Source of the DNA: Enterobacteriaceae bacterium RIT693
GTDB taxonomy: Bacteria; Pseudomonadota; Gammaproteobacteria; Enterobacterales; Enterobacteriaceae
Reading direction: 5' to 3'
Assembly: GCA_009668225.1 (NCBI GenBank)
Contig: WJYK01000003.1
Span: forward strand, 392,654 to 456,653
DNA length: 64,000 bases
The notes beneath the pieces were generated by a model that did not search any database, had not been told where the DNA came from, and saw only the letters and a program-made list of their open reading frames with translations. Below are positions 30,960 through 40,654 of the stretch, one piece after another. The stretch's first letter is position 1, and each line of letters opens with the position of its first letter. The position numbers were made by a program, and so were the translations under genes.

Positions 30960-33392
30960 TCAAAGAGTATGTTCCGTGCGGGCTATGATATCATCCTGAG
31001 CGTCAGGAGATAAGGCAGTAAAGAAGGCCGAGTATCCTGCTACCCTGACCACTAAATCACGGTATTTATCAGGGTTTTGTTTTGCCTCCAACAGTGTTTC
31101 ACGTGAAACAATGTTGTACTGAACGTGCCAGCCTTTATGTGCTTCAAAGAAAGTGCGCAGCATAAACATCAGCTTTTCACGGTCACGTGGGTTGTCCAGC
31201 GTTGAAGGATTCAGTTTTTGGTTCAGTAAGACGCCACCAAGAATCTTAGTGGTGGGCAGTTTTCCGACCGAACTGATGACCGCCGTCGGGCCAAGGTGGT
31301 CGGTGCCTGACGCCGGGCTTGCTCCTTCTGCCAGCGGAGTACGGGCTTTGCGCCCGTCAGGTGTCGCCATAGTGGCTGCGCCGAACGGCACGTTAGCCGA
31401 GATGGACGATGTTCCGGCGTAATATGTCCCACCGATTGGGCCGCGGCCAAAACGCGTATTGTGATACTGCTCAAGCTCGTCGATGTAGGTTTGATAGGCG
31501 CGGGCCAGCAGCATATCCACTTCGTCATCGTCATTACCGTACTTCGGCGCGCCGTTGATTAACCGCTGCCGGAGCTGCTCGCCGTTCAGCCCGGCAAAGT
31601 CATTGGCCAATGCATCCGCAAGTTGTTGCTGACCCATTATCCCTTGTTCGAAGACCAGTTTACGCACGGCAGCAAGGCTGTTGCCAAGGTTGGCAATACC
31701 AACCTGAAGGCCTGAAACCCAGTCATACTTTGCGCCACCTTGCTTAATGCTTTTTCCTCGTTCGATACAATCATCCACCAGTGCCGAGCAAAGAATGTCG
31801 TGCGCATTTTCCTCCAGCACGGTGTCGACAACGCACTCGATTTCGATAGATTTTTGCGTGTAGTAGCGAATCTGCCGATCCCATGCATCCAGCACTTCGT
31901 CAAACGAGGTGAAGTTGCCTTCAGACAGCGCTTTTTGTTGAGGAAGGAATATTTTACCGCTGGTCGCGTCGCGACCCTGTTCGAGGCTAGCCAGCATCAC
32001 GCGGGCAAAGTTAATGAAGCTCATGCCGGTGCAGCGGTAGCCCCATTTCCCTCCGACGGCGGTTTCAATGCAGCCGATAGCTGCGTAGTCGTAGGCATCT
32101 TCCCGGCTGACACCCATTTTAATGAATTCATCGATAACAATTTCATCGTTGTTAAACGCCGGCATCCCGAACCCGCAGCGAATAACCTGCACGCATGCAT
32201 CGAGGAAATCGTTGCTCATGCCCGCGTGGTAGCGAACGCTGAGGTTAGGCTGCGTGGAGCGCAGGCGGCCACAGGACTCGAGAATCGCGTAGGAGAGCGG
32301 GTTGACGGCATCAACCGCCACGCCGTGTACCAGCGTTTGCCCACCAATCGTTACGTTCTGGTAAAGCGGGCTGCCGGCGGAGGCTTTTGAATGCGAGCCG
32401 GAGCGAATTTTATTCACCTCAAGCAGCTTCAACCAGCAGCTTTGCAGCAGTTCGATGGCTTGTTCCCTGCTGGCTGTTTGCTGCAACTCAACGTCCCGGC
32501 GGTACCACGGATAAAGGTACTGATCCAGACGCCCGAAGGAAACGGAGTGGCCGTTGGACTCAATCTGCAGCACCAGTTGAATGAAGTAGCTCAGCTGCAG
32601 GGCCTGCCAGAAGGTGACCGGCGGATTGCTGGCGATATGCTCGCAGTTATCGGCAATCGCCAGCAGCTCATCCCGGCGTGCCTCTCGCGTTTCTTCAGCG
32701 GCCATTTTCTTCGCCAGCTCTGCGTAGCGCAGGATATGGTCACTCAGAGCGACAAAGGTCATATCGATAGCTTTGAGGAACTGCTCTTTATGCAGGTCGT
32801 CCCAGTCGGTTAGCTGTAGTCGCCCACGGCGCTCCGCGACTTTTTCTCGCAGGCCGCGAATACCAAGCTCCAGCAGCAGCGGGAAGTTAACCGCCAGATG
32901 AGCATCGCCTGAAGTCATGTTGCCTTCGGCTTTAACGATCCCGGTGGCCAGCAGCGCTTTTTGTTCGTCGGTAAACATCCCGTAGCAGCGATCCTGTACC
33001 GTCTGGCCGCGCCACCACGGGCAAATTTCATGCATCACGGCTTTATCCGCCTCGGAAATCGAGTAGCCAGCGCCCGGACGATCGCCAAGTTCGTCTATTT
33101 CACTCTCAATCCAGCCAACGGTATATTCCGGGAAGAAGGGCGCGCCTCGCACGTGGCTTGCCTGATTCCCCACGATAAGCTCATCGTGTTTAATCCAGAC
33201 AGTACGTTCGGCCAGGTGATGAGCAAGCGCCATCGCACGGCGAACCGGCAGCGGCTTGTCCTGATGCTGCTGGTAAACGGTGGTGTAGTGGCGGGCGCGT
33301 TCGGTGCAGACAGGGGGTTTAACGATATGTATCAACGCCTCTTTATGCGCCTTGATACGTGGGCTAAGCAAGTTCAGGTTCAGTGCGGTCAT
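30960..33392 (-). CDS. pflF: Glycyl radical enzyme PflF (YbiW), probable sugar-phosphate lyase
   Basis: An 810-residue glycyl radical enzyme, same length as E. coli YbiW and matching it over its whole length. The thiyl Cys is C441 in AAIGCIETAVGG and the general base Glu is two residues on (E443), a GCxE arrangement found in dehydratase/lyase-type members rather than the Cys-Cys of pyruvate formate-lyase. The radical Gly is G786 in VRVAGYSAFF. Recent work, as I recall it, assigns E. coli YbiW as 1,5-anhydroglucitol-6-phosphate lyase giving 1-deoxyfructose-6-phosphate. The old name 'formate acetyltransferase' is therefore probably wrong. It lies 5 bp behind its activase gene. Oxygen-sensitive, so expected to work anaerobically. 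Confidence 0.93.
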   Translation of the reverse strand: MTALNLNLLSPRIKAHKEALIHIVKPPVCTERARHYTTVYQQHQDKPLPVRRAMALAHHLAERTVWIKHDELIVGNQASHVRGAPFFPEYTVGWIESEIDELGDRPGAGYSISEADKAVMHEICPWWRGQTVQDRCYGMFTDEQKALLATGIVKAEGNMTSGDAHLAVNFPLLLELGIRGLREKVAERRGRLQLTDWDDLHKEQFLKAIDMTFVALSDHILRYAELAKKMAAEETREARRDELLAIADNCEHIASNPPVTFWQALQLSYFIQLVLQIESNGHSVSFGRLDQYLYPWYRRDVELQQTASREQAIELLQSCWLKLLEVNKIRSGSHSKASAGSPLYQNVTIGGQTLVHGVAVDAVNPLSYAILESCGRLRSTQPNLSVRYHAGMSNDFLDACVQVIRCGFGMPAFNNDEIVIDEFIKMGVSREDAYDYAAIGCIETAVGGKWGYRCTGMSFINFARVMLASLEQGRDATSGKIFLPQQKALSEGNFTSFDEVLDAWDRQIRYYTQKSIEIECVVDTVLEENAHDILCSALVDDCIERGKSIKQGGAKYDWVSGLQVGIANLGNSLAAVRKLVFEQGIMGQQQLADALANDFAGLNGEQLRQRLINGAPKYGNDDDEVDMLLARAYQTYIDELEQYHNTRFGRGPIGGTYYAGTSSISANVPFGAATMATPDGRKARTPLAEGASPASGTDHLGPTAVISSVGKLPTTKILGGVLLNQKLNPSTLDNPRDREKLMFMLRTFFEAHKGWHVQYNIVSRETLLEAKQNPDKYRDLVVRVAGYSAFFTALSPDAQDDIIARTEHTL

Positions 33393-33397
33393 GATGG

Positions 33398-34297
33398 TTA
33401 TCCTCTAATCCAGGCGGTCATGCCTTTTTGGCTGGCGTACTGTTCGGCAAAATGAAGAAGTTCTGGCGCATTAAGCGGTTTGCTGGCGGCCAGATAGGGC
33501 TGACCCAGCAGGTGATATTTGTTAATCCCTAAGGTGTGATAGGGCAGAAAATGGATGGACGTTGCGCCAATCTCGTCGGCGGCAAAATCGCTGATGGCGC
33601 GAATGGAGCGTTCATCAGCATTAAAGTCGGGAATGAGCGGTACACGAATCGTCATTTCTACATTGTGAGCCGCGAGCCTGCGAAAATTATCCATCACGCG
33701 TTCGGCATTGCCGTCGGTCCACTGCTGAAAACGCGCTTTGTCTACGTGCTTCAGGTCTGCCAGCAGCAGATCCAAAAAGGGCAGTGAAGGCGCAATATAT
33801 TTCCACGGAACATGCAGACAGGATTCCACTGCGGTATGCAGTTCAGCCTCTTTACTGCGCTGCAACAGTTCCTGTGCCAGCCCTGGCTGCATAAAGGGCT
33901 CACCGCCGGAAAGCGTTATGCCGCCGCCGCTTCGGGCATAAAAAGGTTTGTCGCGCAGAACGGTAGCCATAATGGTGTCCGCCGTTTTTTCTTCGCCACA
34001 GACGGTTAAGGCCTGCGTTGGGCAGCAGGCCCGGAGCGCGTTTACCGTGCCTTCGTTAAGCCTGCCGCGAGCGATGATCAACTCATCTCCAACACGAGAA
34101 ACGGCATCTGGTGCGGCCTGCTGGCAGAGAACGCAGCCGGAAAGGCACAAGCGGCGGTCCAGCAGGACGTCGCATTCCCGGGCGCGACTTTCCGGGTTCT
34201 GACACCAGCGGCAACCCAGGGAACAGCCTTTAAGGAAGACGACCGTACGGATCCCTGGCCCATCGTGAGTTGAATAACGCTGAATATTGAACAGCAT
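33398..34297 (-). CDS. pflE: Glycyl-radical-enzyme activating enzyme PflE (YbiY)
   Basis: A 299-residue radical-SAM activase that abstracts H from the Gly of PflF using SAM and a [4Fe-4S] cluster. The CX3CX2C motif is in [18 protein letters not shown] near the N-terminus. An inserted ferredoxin-like region has more cysteines ([13 protein letters not shown] and [11 protein letters not shown]), probably auxiliary clusters. SAM-site motifs are [16 protein letters not shown]. It is the first gene of the unit, whereas in E. coli pflF comes before pflE. Confidence 0.94.
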   Translation of the reverse strand: MLFNIQRYSTHDGPGIRTVVFLKGCSLGCRWCQNPESRARECDVLLDRRLCLSGCVLCQQAAPDAVSRVGDELIIARGRLNEGTVNALRACCPTQALTVCGEEKTADTIMATVLRDKPFYARSGGGITLSGGEPFMQPGLAQELLQRSKEAELHTAVESCLHVPWKYIAPSLPFLDLLLADLKHVDKARFQQWTDGNAERVMDNFRRLAAHNVEMTIRVPLIPDFNADERSIRAISDFAADEIGATSIHFLPYHTLGINKYHLLGQPYLAASKPLNAPELLHFAEQYASQKGMTAWIRG

Positions 34298-34431
34298 GGT
34301 AGCCTCTATTTTCTTCTTTCGTAAATTAAATTACTTTCGAATGAAAGTTATATTGATGTTGATCAGTTAAACAATCGACAGTCAGGTTATGATGCCGTCA
34401 GTGAGAGATGACTCTAATTCTGGAGAGCGTA
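34298..34431. promoter_or_regulatory. Divergent promoter pflE / fsa with FNR-like box and CTTTCG repeats
   Basis: A 134-bp shared region. At 34353-34366 is TTGAT-GTTG-ATCAG, nine of ten matches to the FNR consensus half-sites. CTTTCG occurs at 34316-34321 and again at 34334-34339, 18 bp apart, and the second copy forms a perfect inverted repeat ACTTTC-GAAT-GAAAGT (34333-34348). Repeated CTTTC motifs are typical of DeoR-family operators, so this is the best candidate site for YciT. Both readings are predictions. Confidence 0.6.
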
Positions 34432-35094
34432 ATGGAACTGTATTTAGATACCGCTGATGTTGCCGCCGTTAAGCGTCTTGCCCGGGTTCTGCCGCTGCAG
34501 GGCGTGACGACCAACCCTTCGATCGTCGCTAAAGCCGGGATTTCCCTGTGGGAAGTGCTTCCCGCGCTGCAGGATGCACTGGGCGGCGAAGGTAAACTTT
34601 TCGCGCAGGTTATTGCCTGTCAGGCCGATGAAATGGTGCAAGAAGCGGAGCTGTTGACGGCTCGCGTACCAGGACTTGTCGTAAAGGTTCCGACCACGTC
34701 GGAAGGCCTGGCGGCGCTGAAACAGCTAAATGCACTGGGTATCCCAACGCTTGGTACGGCGGTTTATGGCGCGGCACAGGGCTTGCTGGCTGCACTGGCG
34801 GGGGCTGAATATGTTGCGCCGTATGTGAACCGCCTGGATGCGCAGGGCGGGGACGGTATTCAGATGGTGCAGGATCTTCAGCAGCTCTTAACGCTACATG
34901 CTCCAGGTGCGAAGGTGTTGGCCGCAAGTTTCCGTACCCCTCATCAGGCGATGTCATGCCTGCTGGCCGGCTGCGAAGCCATCACGCTGCCAATTGATGT
35001 GGTCGAGAAAATCCTGGTGACGCCTGCGGTGACGGCGGCGATCGGTGGGTTTGAAAAAGACTGGCAGGGCGCGTTTGGGTCACTGACCCTTTAG
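34432..35094 (+). CDS. fsa: Fructose-6-phosphate aldolase (FsaA type)
   Basis: A 220-residue aldolase of the transaldolase family, same length as E. coli FsaA. The ATG at 34432 follows CTGGAGAG; the longer reading from 34408 is rejected. The Schiff-base lysine is K85 in [10 protein letters not shown] and the proton-donor Tyr is Y131 in [14 protein letters not shown], the same numbering as FsaA. It cleaves fructose-6-phosphate-like ketoses, including 1-deoxyfructose-6-phosphate, to glyceraldehyde-3-phosphate and a C3 ketone. Divergent from pflE, it fits the second step after PflF. A bidirectional terminator follows. Confidence 0.93.
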   Translation: MELYLDTADVAAVKRLARVLPLQGVTTNPSIVAKAGISLWEVLPALQDALGGEGKLFAQVIACQADEMVQEAELLTARVPGLVVKVPTTSEGLAALKQLNALGIPTLGTAVYGAAQGLLAALAGAEYVAPYVNRLDAQGGDGIQMVQDLQQLLTLHAPGAKVLAASFRTPHQAMSCLLAGCEAITLPIDVVEKILVTPAVTAAIGGFEKDWQGAFGSLTL

Positions 35095-35132
35095 ACTAAA
35101 ACAAGGGCCGGAATCAGAGGCCCGTTAAAGAT

Positions 35133-35161
35133 AAAAGCAGCCTTTCCTTAAGGCTGCTTTT
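35133..35161. terminator. Bidirectional terminator between fsa and yciZ
   Basis: Perfect 12-bp stem AAAAGCAGCCTT / AAGGCTGCTTTT with a 5-base loop. A weaker GGGCC / GGCCC pair sits just before it at 35105-35123. Confidence 0.9.
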
Positions 35162-35176
35162 ATCGAGAGAGGAGAT

Positions 35177-35359
35177 TTAAATTTCCCACGGTGATTTTTT
35201 TTGCTCACCGCCAGGTTTATTCCCGTCGTTATTTAAACTCAGCAGTTCGGCCTTGAGGATCTCAAGGTTGTTTATCGCTGAGGCATAATCTTTGGCAACC
35301 AAAATATCCAGCACGGTATCAATACGTTTGGCAAGCTGCTGCGGATCCAGTGTTGGCAT
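35177..35359 (-). CDS. yciZ: Small protein YciZ (DUF2543-type)
   Basis: A 60-residue soluble protein starting at the ATG at 35359 (MPTLDPQQLAKRIDTVLDILVAKDYASAINNLEILKAELL) and ending in the conserved PWEI. An AGGA site lies 7 bases upstream. The longer reading to 35479 carries an unconserved hydrophobic extension and is not used. In E. coli yciZ lies next to gmr/pdeR; here rpfF has come in between. Function unknown. Confidence 0.85.
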   Translation of the reverse strand: MPTLDPQQLAKRIDTVLDILVAKDYASAINNLEILKAELLSLNNDGNKPGGEQKKSPWEI

Positions 35360-35581
35360 TGTTAATCCTGTCAGTGTTAGCGAATGAATCATTATTCCAT
35401 AATGCAAAAAATAGCCGCTAAAGAGAAGGGCGAGCGATGAATTCTTCGCCTTATCCTTCAATAAATTATCGCACAACATATAAGCAATAATTATTAATCA
35501 CGGCTCCACATTCATCAAACAACGGCCGTGGATTAGTCTGATCCTGCGACTACCGCACATTCATTTTATGAGGATCTGGCT

Positions 35582-36451
35582 ATGACAGTTATCAACCAAC
35601 CAACCTGCAAGCTCTTTACCGATACTGCACGTTTTACACAACTGTCTGGATATTACGAAGAAGAGCGCCGTACCGTCTGGATGATGCTTCGTTCCCGCCC
35701 ACGTCCCTGCTTTAATCACGGACTCATCGAGGAAATTATGAATCTGGGATATATCGTCCAGAATGCCGGATTTAAAGTTGATTTCTGGGTCACCGGCTCA
35801 TTAGTCCCCGGAATGTACAATACCGGCGGTGATTTAGACTTCTTTGTCGAAACTATCCGTAACGGGCGCCGTGAGGCGCTGCGCGCCTACGCACGGGCAT
35901 GCGTTGATTGCGTTCATGCCGCGTCTCGCGGTTTTGATACCGGCGCCATCAGTCTGGCGATGGTTGAAGGCAGTGCGCTTGGCGGTGGGTTTGAGGCGGC
36001 GTTAGCGCACCATTTCCTGCTGGCACAGCGTGATGCAAGGCTGGGTTTCCCGGAAATTGCGTTTAACCTTTTTCCCGGCATGGGTGCCTATTCATTGGTA
36101 GCCCGTCGGTCCGGGATGAAGCTTGCGGAGGAGCTGATTTATAAAGGCGAGTCCCACACGGCGGAATGGTACCACCAGCATGGTTTAGTGGATCAGCTGT
36201 TTGAGCCGGGGCATGGGTATCTGGCAACACGCACGTTTATCGATACCCTGCAGCCCAAGCTCAACGGCGTGAAGGCCATGCTGCGCGCGCGTCAGCGGGT
36301 TTTACAGCTGCCAAGGTCGGAGCTGATGGACATCACCGAGGATTGGGTGGATGCCGCATTCAGCCTGGAGGCTAAAGACATTGCCTACATGGAACGACTG
36401 GTGCAGCTGCAAAACCGCCATACCTCGACGGCGTTACGTAAAGCTGGCTAG
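35582..36451 (+). CDS. rpfF: DSF-type fatty acid signal synthase RpfF
   Basis: A 289-residue crotonase-fold enzyme. Family members are bifunctional dehydratase/thioesterases that turn 3-hydroxyacyl-ACP into cis-2-unsaturated fatty acid signals (DSF/BDSF). Two Glu residues 20 apart, E138 in [13 protein letters not shown] and E158 in [19 protein letters not shown], correspond in spacing to the catalytic pair of Xanthomonas RpfF (E141/E161). The oxyanion-hole region is intact. It converges on rpfR, its usual receptor partner, the two stop codons overlapping by four bases. A GAGGAT site precedes the ATG. E. coli lacks this gene, so it is an accessory gene of some enteric lineages. Confidence 0.93.
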   Translation: MTVINQPTCKLFTDTARFTQLSGYYEEERRTVWMMLRSRPRPCFNHGLIEEIMNLGYIVQNAGFKVDFWVTGSLVPGMYNTGGDLDFFVETIRNGRREALRAYARACVDCVHAASRGFDTGAISLAMVEGSALGGGFEAALAHHFLLAQRDARLGFPEIAFNLFPGMGAYSLVARRSGMKLAEELIYKGESHTAEWYHQHGLVDQLFEPGHGYLATRTFIDTLQPKLNGVKAMLRARQRVLQLPRSELMDITEDWVDAAFSLEAKDIAYMERLVQLQNRHTSTALRKAG

Positions 36452-38439
36452 CGCTTTATTCTTGACTGATAGCGCTTAAACCAACGCTCGAATACGGCTG
36501 CGGGCATTGGTTTTGCAAACAGAAAACCCTGCCGTTCGTTGACGCCGTTCTTGGTAAGAAAGGCGTCTTCTTTTTGGTTCTCAACCCCTTCCGCAATCAC
36601 CTGCAAATTCAGCGCCTGCGCCACGGCGACAATGGCCCTGACCAGTGACTGGGACACCGGGTGTTTATGCACATCGCGCACAAATGACTGATCCAGCTTG
36701 ATGGCATCGATAGGGAAGTGTGCCAGTTGGGATAACGACGAATAGCCGGTGCCGAAGTCGTCCAGGTGAACCTGCGCGCCGAGCTGGCTGAACTGTTTAA
36801 TAACGGATAATGCCAGCTCTTCGTTCTCTATAAGGCAACTTTCGGTCAGCTCAACGTCAATCGGGCAGTATTCAAAATTAAGATCTTTGAGCGCCTGCTT
36901 GAGATCGCTGAAGATCGTCTGATCGGCAAGCTGGCGGGCGGAAACGTTAACCGCCACGCGCAAATTAATCCCCTTATCCCGCCATTTCGCCACCTGTTGA
37001 ACGACGCTAACCATCACCCAGCGCCCAAGAGGAACAATCAGGCCAGACTCTTCCGCGTAAGAGATGAAGCCCTGCGGTGGGATCAGGCCGCGTTCAGGGG
37101 ACTGCCAGCGAACCAGTGCTTCCAGACTGCGAACTTCGCCGCGCCAGGTCATCTTTGGCTGGTAGTGGATAACCAACTGATCGTTATCCAGCGCTTTGCG
37201 CAAATTAGTGTCCAGCCACAAATACTCAAATACCCGCTGGTTCATTTCCGGGGAGAAAACGCAAAACTTGCCGCGTCCACTCTCTTTTGCGGTGTACATG
37301 GCGGTATCGGCATTACGAATCAGGTTCTCGCGCTCTTCACCATGCTGTGGGGCAAGGGAAATTCCCAGCGAACAGCCGCTGTAGACCTCAATCAGACCGA
37401 TTCGGAACGGTTGTTTGAGGCGGGTTAAAATGCGTGAAGACATCGCCTCAAGCGACCCTTGCGAGGTGTTGGTTGCCAGCACAATAAACTCATCACCGCC
37501 GAGGCGCGCCAGCACCTGACCTTCTTCCAGGCAGCTTAAAATCGCTAACGACACGGCCTGCAACAGCTGATCGCCAAACATGTGGCCGTAGGCATCGTTC
37601 ACTTTTTTAAAGTTGTCGAGATCCAGATAGACGATGCCGACCTGGGTGTCTTCGCGTTTTTCAATGGCCTCAGAGATCAGGTCGTAAATGGCGTTGCGGT
37701 TAGGCAATCCGGTAATGGTATCCGTGTTGGCCAACACCCGCAGTCGCTCCTGAGCGCGCCGCTCCTCGGTAATGTCGGTGCCGGAGCAGATCAGGTAGAT
37801 CTCGTTTTTGCCGCTGCCGCTATGGACAAACTTATTGCGAAACAAAAACAGCCGCTGGCCTTTGCGTGTTTTTACCCAACGTTCAACTTCATAGGAGCTG
37901 CCGTTGCGAAAAAAACCGCTGATGTTACGCCTGGACGCAGCGGCTTCACTACGACTCATAAACAGCTTAAAGACGTTCTGGCCGATAACCTCATGCTCTT
38001 TCATCCCGGTGTACTCTTCGCTTAGCCGGTTGAAGCGCTGAATGTTTCCCTGCTTATCGAGAATAACGATCACTGAATTGGCTTCAGAGACAACCTGCTC
38101 GGCAAAGGAGAGCCCCTGCACCAGGTCTCGTGCGACAGAATGGGTATCGTGCCAGGCCGAAGCGGTGCCTGCCCATTCACGTTTAGACACTTTGCGGCCA
38201 ACCATGTGTACCGGAACTTCTATACCGAATAGCGACAGCGTCATGGTTAAGCTGGAGGTGATCACCGTCATCTGCCGAATCTCGTCGGCCTGCGCGGTTT
38301 CCAGCGCCACCACCTGACCAGTGTCTGAATCTTCGCTGGCTGCCAGTTGCAAGGCATTGCTGTCTGCCGGTAAACGCCAGTATGGGCTTGTTGTTCCCAG
38401 ATAACGATAAAGCAGGTTCTGCTCCAAATCGTCTTTCAT
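36448..38439 (-). CDS. rpfR: DSF receptor / c-di-GMP turnover protein RpfR (PdeR, Gmr)
   Basis: A 663-residue cytoplasmic protein. Residues 1-100 form the RpfF-interaction (FI) domain, about 105-225 a PAS domain that binds DSF in homologues, about 235-395 GGDEF (intact [10 protein letters not shown] at 312-320) and about 405-655 EAL (SLEALVRW with EAL at 440-442, DDFGTGYSS at 560-568). Both enzymatic signatures look intact. It is the orthologue of E. coli PdeR/YciR, where with DgcM and MlrA it gates csgD. Binding of DSF is reported to raise its phosphodiesterase activity in relatives. It faces rpfF tail to tail. Confidence 0.95.
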   Translation of the reverse strand: MKDDLEQNLLYRYLGTTSPYWRLPADSNALQLAASEDSDTGQVVALETAQADEIRQMTVITSSLTMTLSLFGIEVPVHMVGRKVSKREWAGTASAWHDTHSVARDLVQGLSFAEQVVSEANSVIVILDKQGNIQRFNRLSEEYTGMKEHEVIGQNVFKLFMSRSEAAASRRNISGFFRNGSSYEVERWVKTRKGQRLFLFRNKFVHSGSGKNEIYLICSGTDITEERRAQERLRVLANTDTITGLPNRNAIYDLISEAIEKREDTQVGIVYLDLDNFKKVNDAYGHMFGDQLLQAVSLAILSCLEEGQVLARLGGDEFIVLATNTSQGSLEAMSSRILTRLKQPFRIGLIEVYSGCSLGISLAPQHGEERENLIRNADTAMYTAKESGRGKFCVFSPEMNQRVFEYLWLDTNLRKALDNDQLVIHYQPKMTWRGEVRSLEALVRWQSPERGLIPPQGFISYAEESGLIVPLGRWVMVSVVQQVAKWRDKGINLRVAVNVSARQLADQTIFSDLKQALKDLNFEYCPIDVELTESCLIENEELALSVIKQFSQLGAQVHLDDFGTGYSSLSQLAHFPIDAIKLDQSFVRDVHKHPVSQSLVRAIVAVAQALNLQVIAEGVENQKEDAFLTKNGVNERQGFLFAKPMPAAVFERWFKRYQSRIKR

Positions 38440-38587
38440 TCTTGCTCCTGAGCCTCAGGGAAAAATATCACCTAAATCTATTATTTATAGTAGCAATAGA
38501 AAGCCGATGTTAAAGCCCCGGTTAAGAGGAAAAGATCTTGTTTTTGCAGAGGATGTCGAAAATAGCGGCACATTGAGAGGACGGCAA

Positions 38588-38617
38588 GAAAAAAGCCGGG
38601 CAGGGCCGCCCGGCTTT
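38588..38617 (-). terminator. rnb terminator
   Basis: On the minus strand AAAGCCGGGC-GGCCCT-GCCCGGCTTT followed by TTTT, 18 bp past the rnb stop. It separates rnb from rpfR. Confidence 0.85.
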
Positions 38618-38634
38618 AAAGGGTTATATCAGAA

Positions 38635-40569
38635 TCAGGCCGCAGGGCGTGCGATAACGCTGCGGGTTTCCATGCGAACTTCCGCGATGGTTACGTCGAT
38701 AACGTCGGTCACTTTATAAACGGCTTCGCCTTTGATTTGCACGGTACCGTTTTCCTGGCTGCAGACCAGCTCATCACGCACCGCGTGAATGAACGGCGCA
38801 GGGATAAACGCGACAGCGCCGTTATCCACCAGACGCACGCGCATCCCGCCACGGCTGACGTCGATAATTTCCGCCGCAAAGCGTGTATCGGTACCGGCTT
38901 TCGGACTCAGGTAGCGGGCATACAGCCAGTCACCTACGTCGCGCTCGGCCATACGATTCAGCCGGCGGCGTTCTGCCATCTGGATCGTCGTTTCGTCTGC
39001 CGGGCGAACAGCGGTTTCACCTTTAATGATCGCCTTCAAAAGACGATGGTTAACCATATCGCCGAACTTACGAATCGGTGAAGTCCACGTCGCGTAAGCC
39101 TCAAGCCCAAGGCCGAAGTGCGGGCCTGGCTCGGTGCTAATTTCAGCGAACGACTGATAGCGGCGAATGCGGCTGTCGAGGAACCCGGTTGGCTGCGCGT
39201 CCAGCTCGCGGCGTAGCTTGCAGAAGCCGTCCAGGGTCAGCACTTCCTGTGCATCCACGGTGATACCGTGAGTTTGCAGCATAGCGGCCAGCTGTTCGGT
39301 ATTGGCAGGATCGAAGCCGGTATGAACGTTATAAATCCCGAAGCCCAGCTTCTCGCGCAGCACGATGGCCGCACAAACGTTAGCCGCAATCATCGACTCT
39401 TCAACGATGCGGTTCGCGATGCGGCGAGGCTCGGCCACGATATCCAGCACTTCGCCTTTTTCACCCAGAATAAAGCGGTAGTCCGGGCGGTCTTTGAAGA
39501 CCAGCGCGTGGGTATGACGCCATTCCCCGCGAGCCAGGCAAACGCGCTGCAACAGGCGAATTTGATTCGCAATTGCTTCGCTCTGCGGCTGCCAGTCACC
39601 TTTCTCTTCCAGCCAGTCAGACACTTCGTCATAAACCAGTTTGGCTTTGGACTCGATGTTGGCGGCGAAGAAATGAATGTCGCTGGCAATCGCGCCGTCC
39701 TGCTCAATGGTCATGCGGCAGGCGAGAACAGGGCGGACAACGTTGGCGCGCAGGGAGCAGAGGTCGTCCGACAGCTCGCGCGGCAGCATTGGAATGTTGA
39801 AGCCAGGCAGATAGTTGGTAAAAGCACGAATTTTGGCGATGCCGTCGAGCTTGCTGCCTTCAGCGATCCACGCCGTAGGGTCGGCGATGGCCACGGTAAG
39901 CTGCAGTTTGCCATCGGCCAGTTCTTCAACGTACAGCGCATCGTCCATGTCTTCGGTGCTGGCGCTGTCGATGGTGACAAAATCAAGCGACGTTAAGTCT
40001 TCACGTACCAGACCATCGTCGAGCATCTCGGTGGCCACGCCGTCCGGTGCTTCGCGTTCAAGGTTGTGACGTGACAGTGTCACCCACCATGGCGCGAGGT
40101 GATCGTCGCCGAAAGTGATAAAATGCGTTAATTCCGCATAAAACCCACGATCTCCTTTCAGGGGATGACGGCGCATTTCAGCCACCGCCCAGTCACCGTT
40201 CTGGAATTCATGGCTGACGCCACGTGCCGCGCGGCACTGAATCGCGTCTCTCAGCAGAGGATGATCCGGCACAATCGACAGGCGGTCGTCTTTTTTCTGA
40301 ACGCGGCCAACAAAACGCGTCAGGAAAGGTTCGATAAGCGTTTCCGGCTCGGCGGATTCACGATCTTTATCGGTGTGAATGACGGCGCTGATACGGTCAC
40401 CGTGCATCACTTTTTTCATCTGCGGCGGCGGAATAAAGTAGCTTTTATTCGCGTCGACTTCGAGGAAGCCGAACCCTTTTTCCGTGCCTTTCACCACGCC
40501 TTCAGCGCGTGGAGTCTGGGAATGCAGTTGCTGTTTTAGCTGCGCGAGCAGCGGGTTATCCTGAAGCAT
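38635..40569 (-). CDS. rnb: Exoribonuclease II
   Basis: A 644-residue 3'-5' hydrolytic exonuclease, same length as E. coli RNase II. Two cold-shock domains lie at the N-terminus ([24 protein letters not shown]), then the RNB catalytic domain with Asp residues in [24 protein letters not shown]-like [18 protein letters not shown], and a C-terminal S1 domain. It degrades single-stranded mRNA ends. It lies upstream of rpfR in the same orientation with its own terminator. Confidence 0.97.
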   Translation of the reverse strand: MLQDNPLLAQLKQQLHSQTPRAEGVVKGTEKGFGFLEVDANKSYFIPPPQMKKVMHGDRISAVIHTDKDRESAEPETLIEPFLTRFVGRVQKKDDRLSIVPDHPLLRDAIQCRAARGVSHEFQNGDWAVAEMRRHPLKGDRGFYAELTHFITFGDDHLAPWWVTLSRHNLEREAPDGVATEMLDDGLVREDLTSLDFVTIDSASTEDMDDALYVEELADGKLQLTVAIADPTAWIAEGSKLDGIAKIRAFTNYLPGFNIPMLPRELSDDLCSLRANVVRPVLACRMTIEQDGAIASDIHFFAANIESKAKLVYDEVSDWLEEKGDWQPQSEAIANQIRLLQRVCLARGEWRHTHALVFKDRPDYRFILGEKGEVLDIVAEPRRIANRIVEESMIAANVCAAIVLREKLGFGIYNVHTGFDPANTEQLAAMLQTHGITVDAQEVLTLDGFCKLRRELDAQPTGFLDSRIRRYQSFAEISTEPGPHFGLGLEAYATWTSPIRKFGDMVNHRLLKAIIKGETAVRPADETTIQMAERRRLNRMAERDVGDWLYARYLSPKAGTDTRFAAEIIDVSRGGMRVRLVDNGAVAFIPAPFIHAVRDELVCSQENGTVQIKGEAVYKVTDVIDVTIAEVRMETRSVIARPAA

Positions 40570-40654
40570 ATCGTTTCGTTTTCGTGGCCAAAAGAGCGGC
40601 TGACAGTTTTACGCGAAACCGTACCTTGCGGCAAGCGCTGATTGCCGGGAAGGC

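Noticed and set aside
30960..33392. Pyruvate formate-lyase
   Set aside because: The active site has a single Cys followed by Glu (GCIE), not the adjacent Cys-Cys of PFL; the protein matches YbiW over its whole length.
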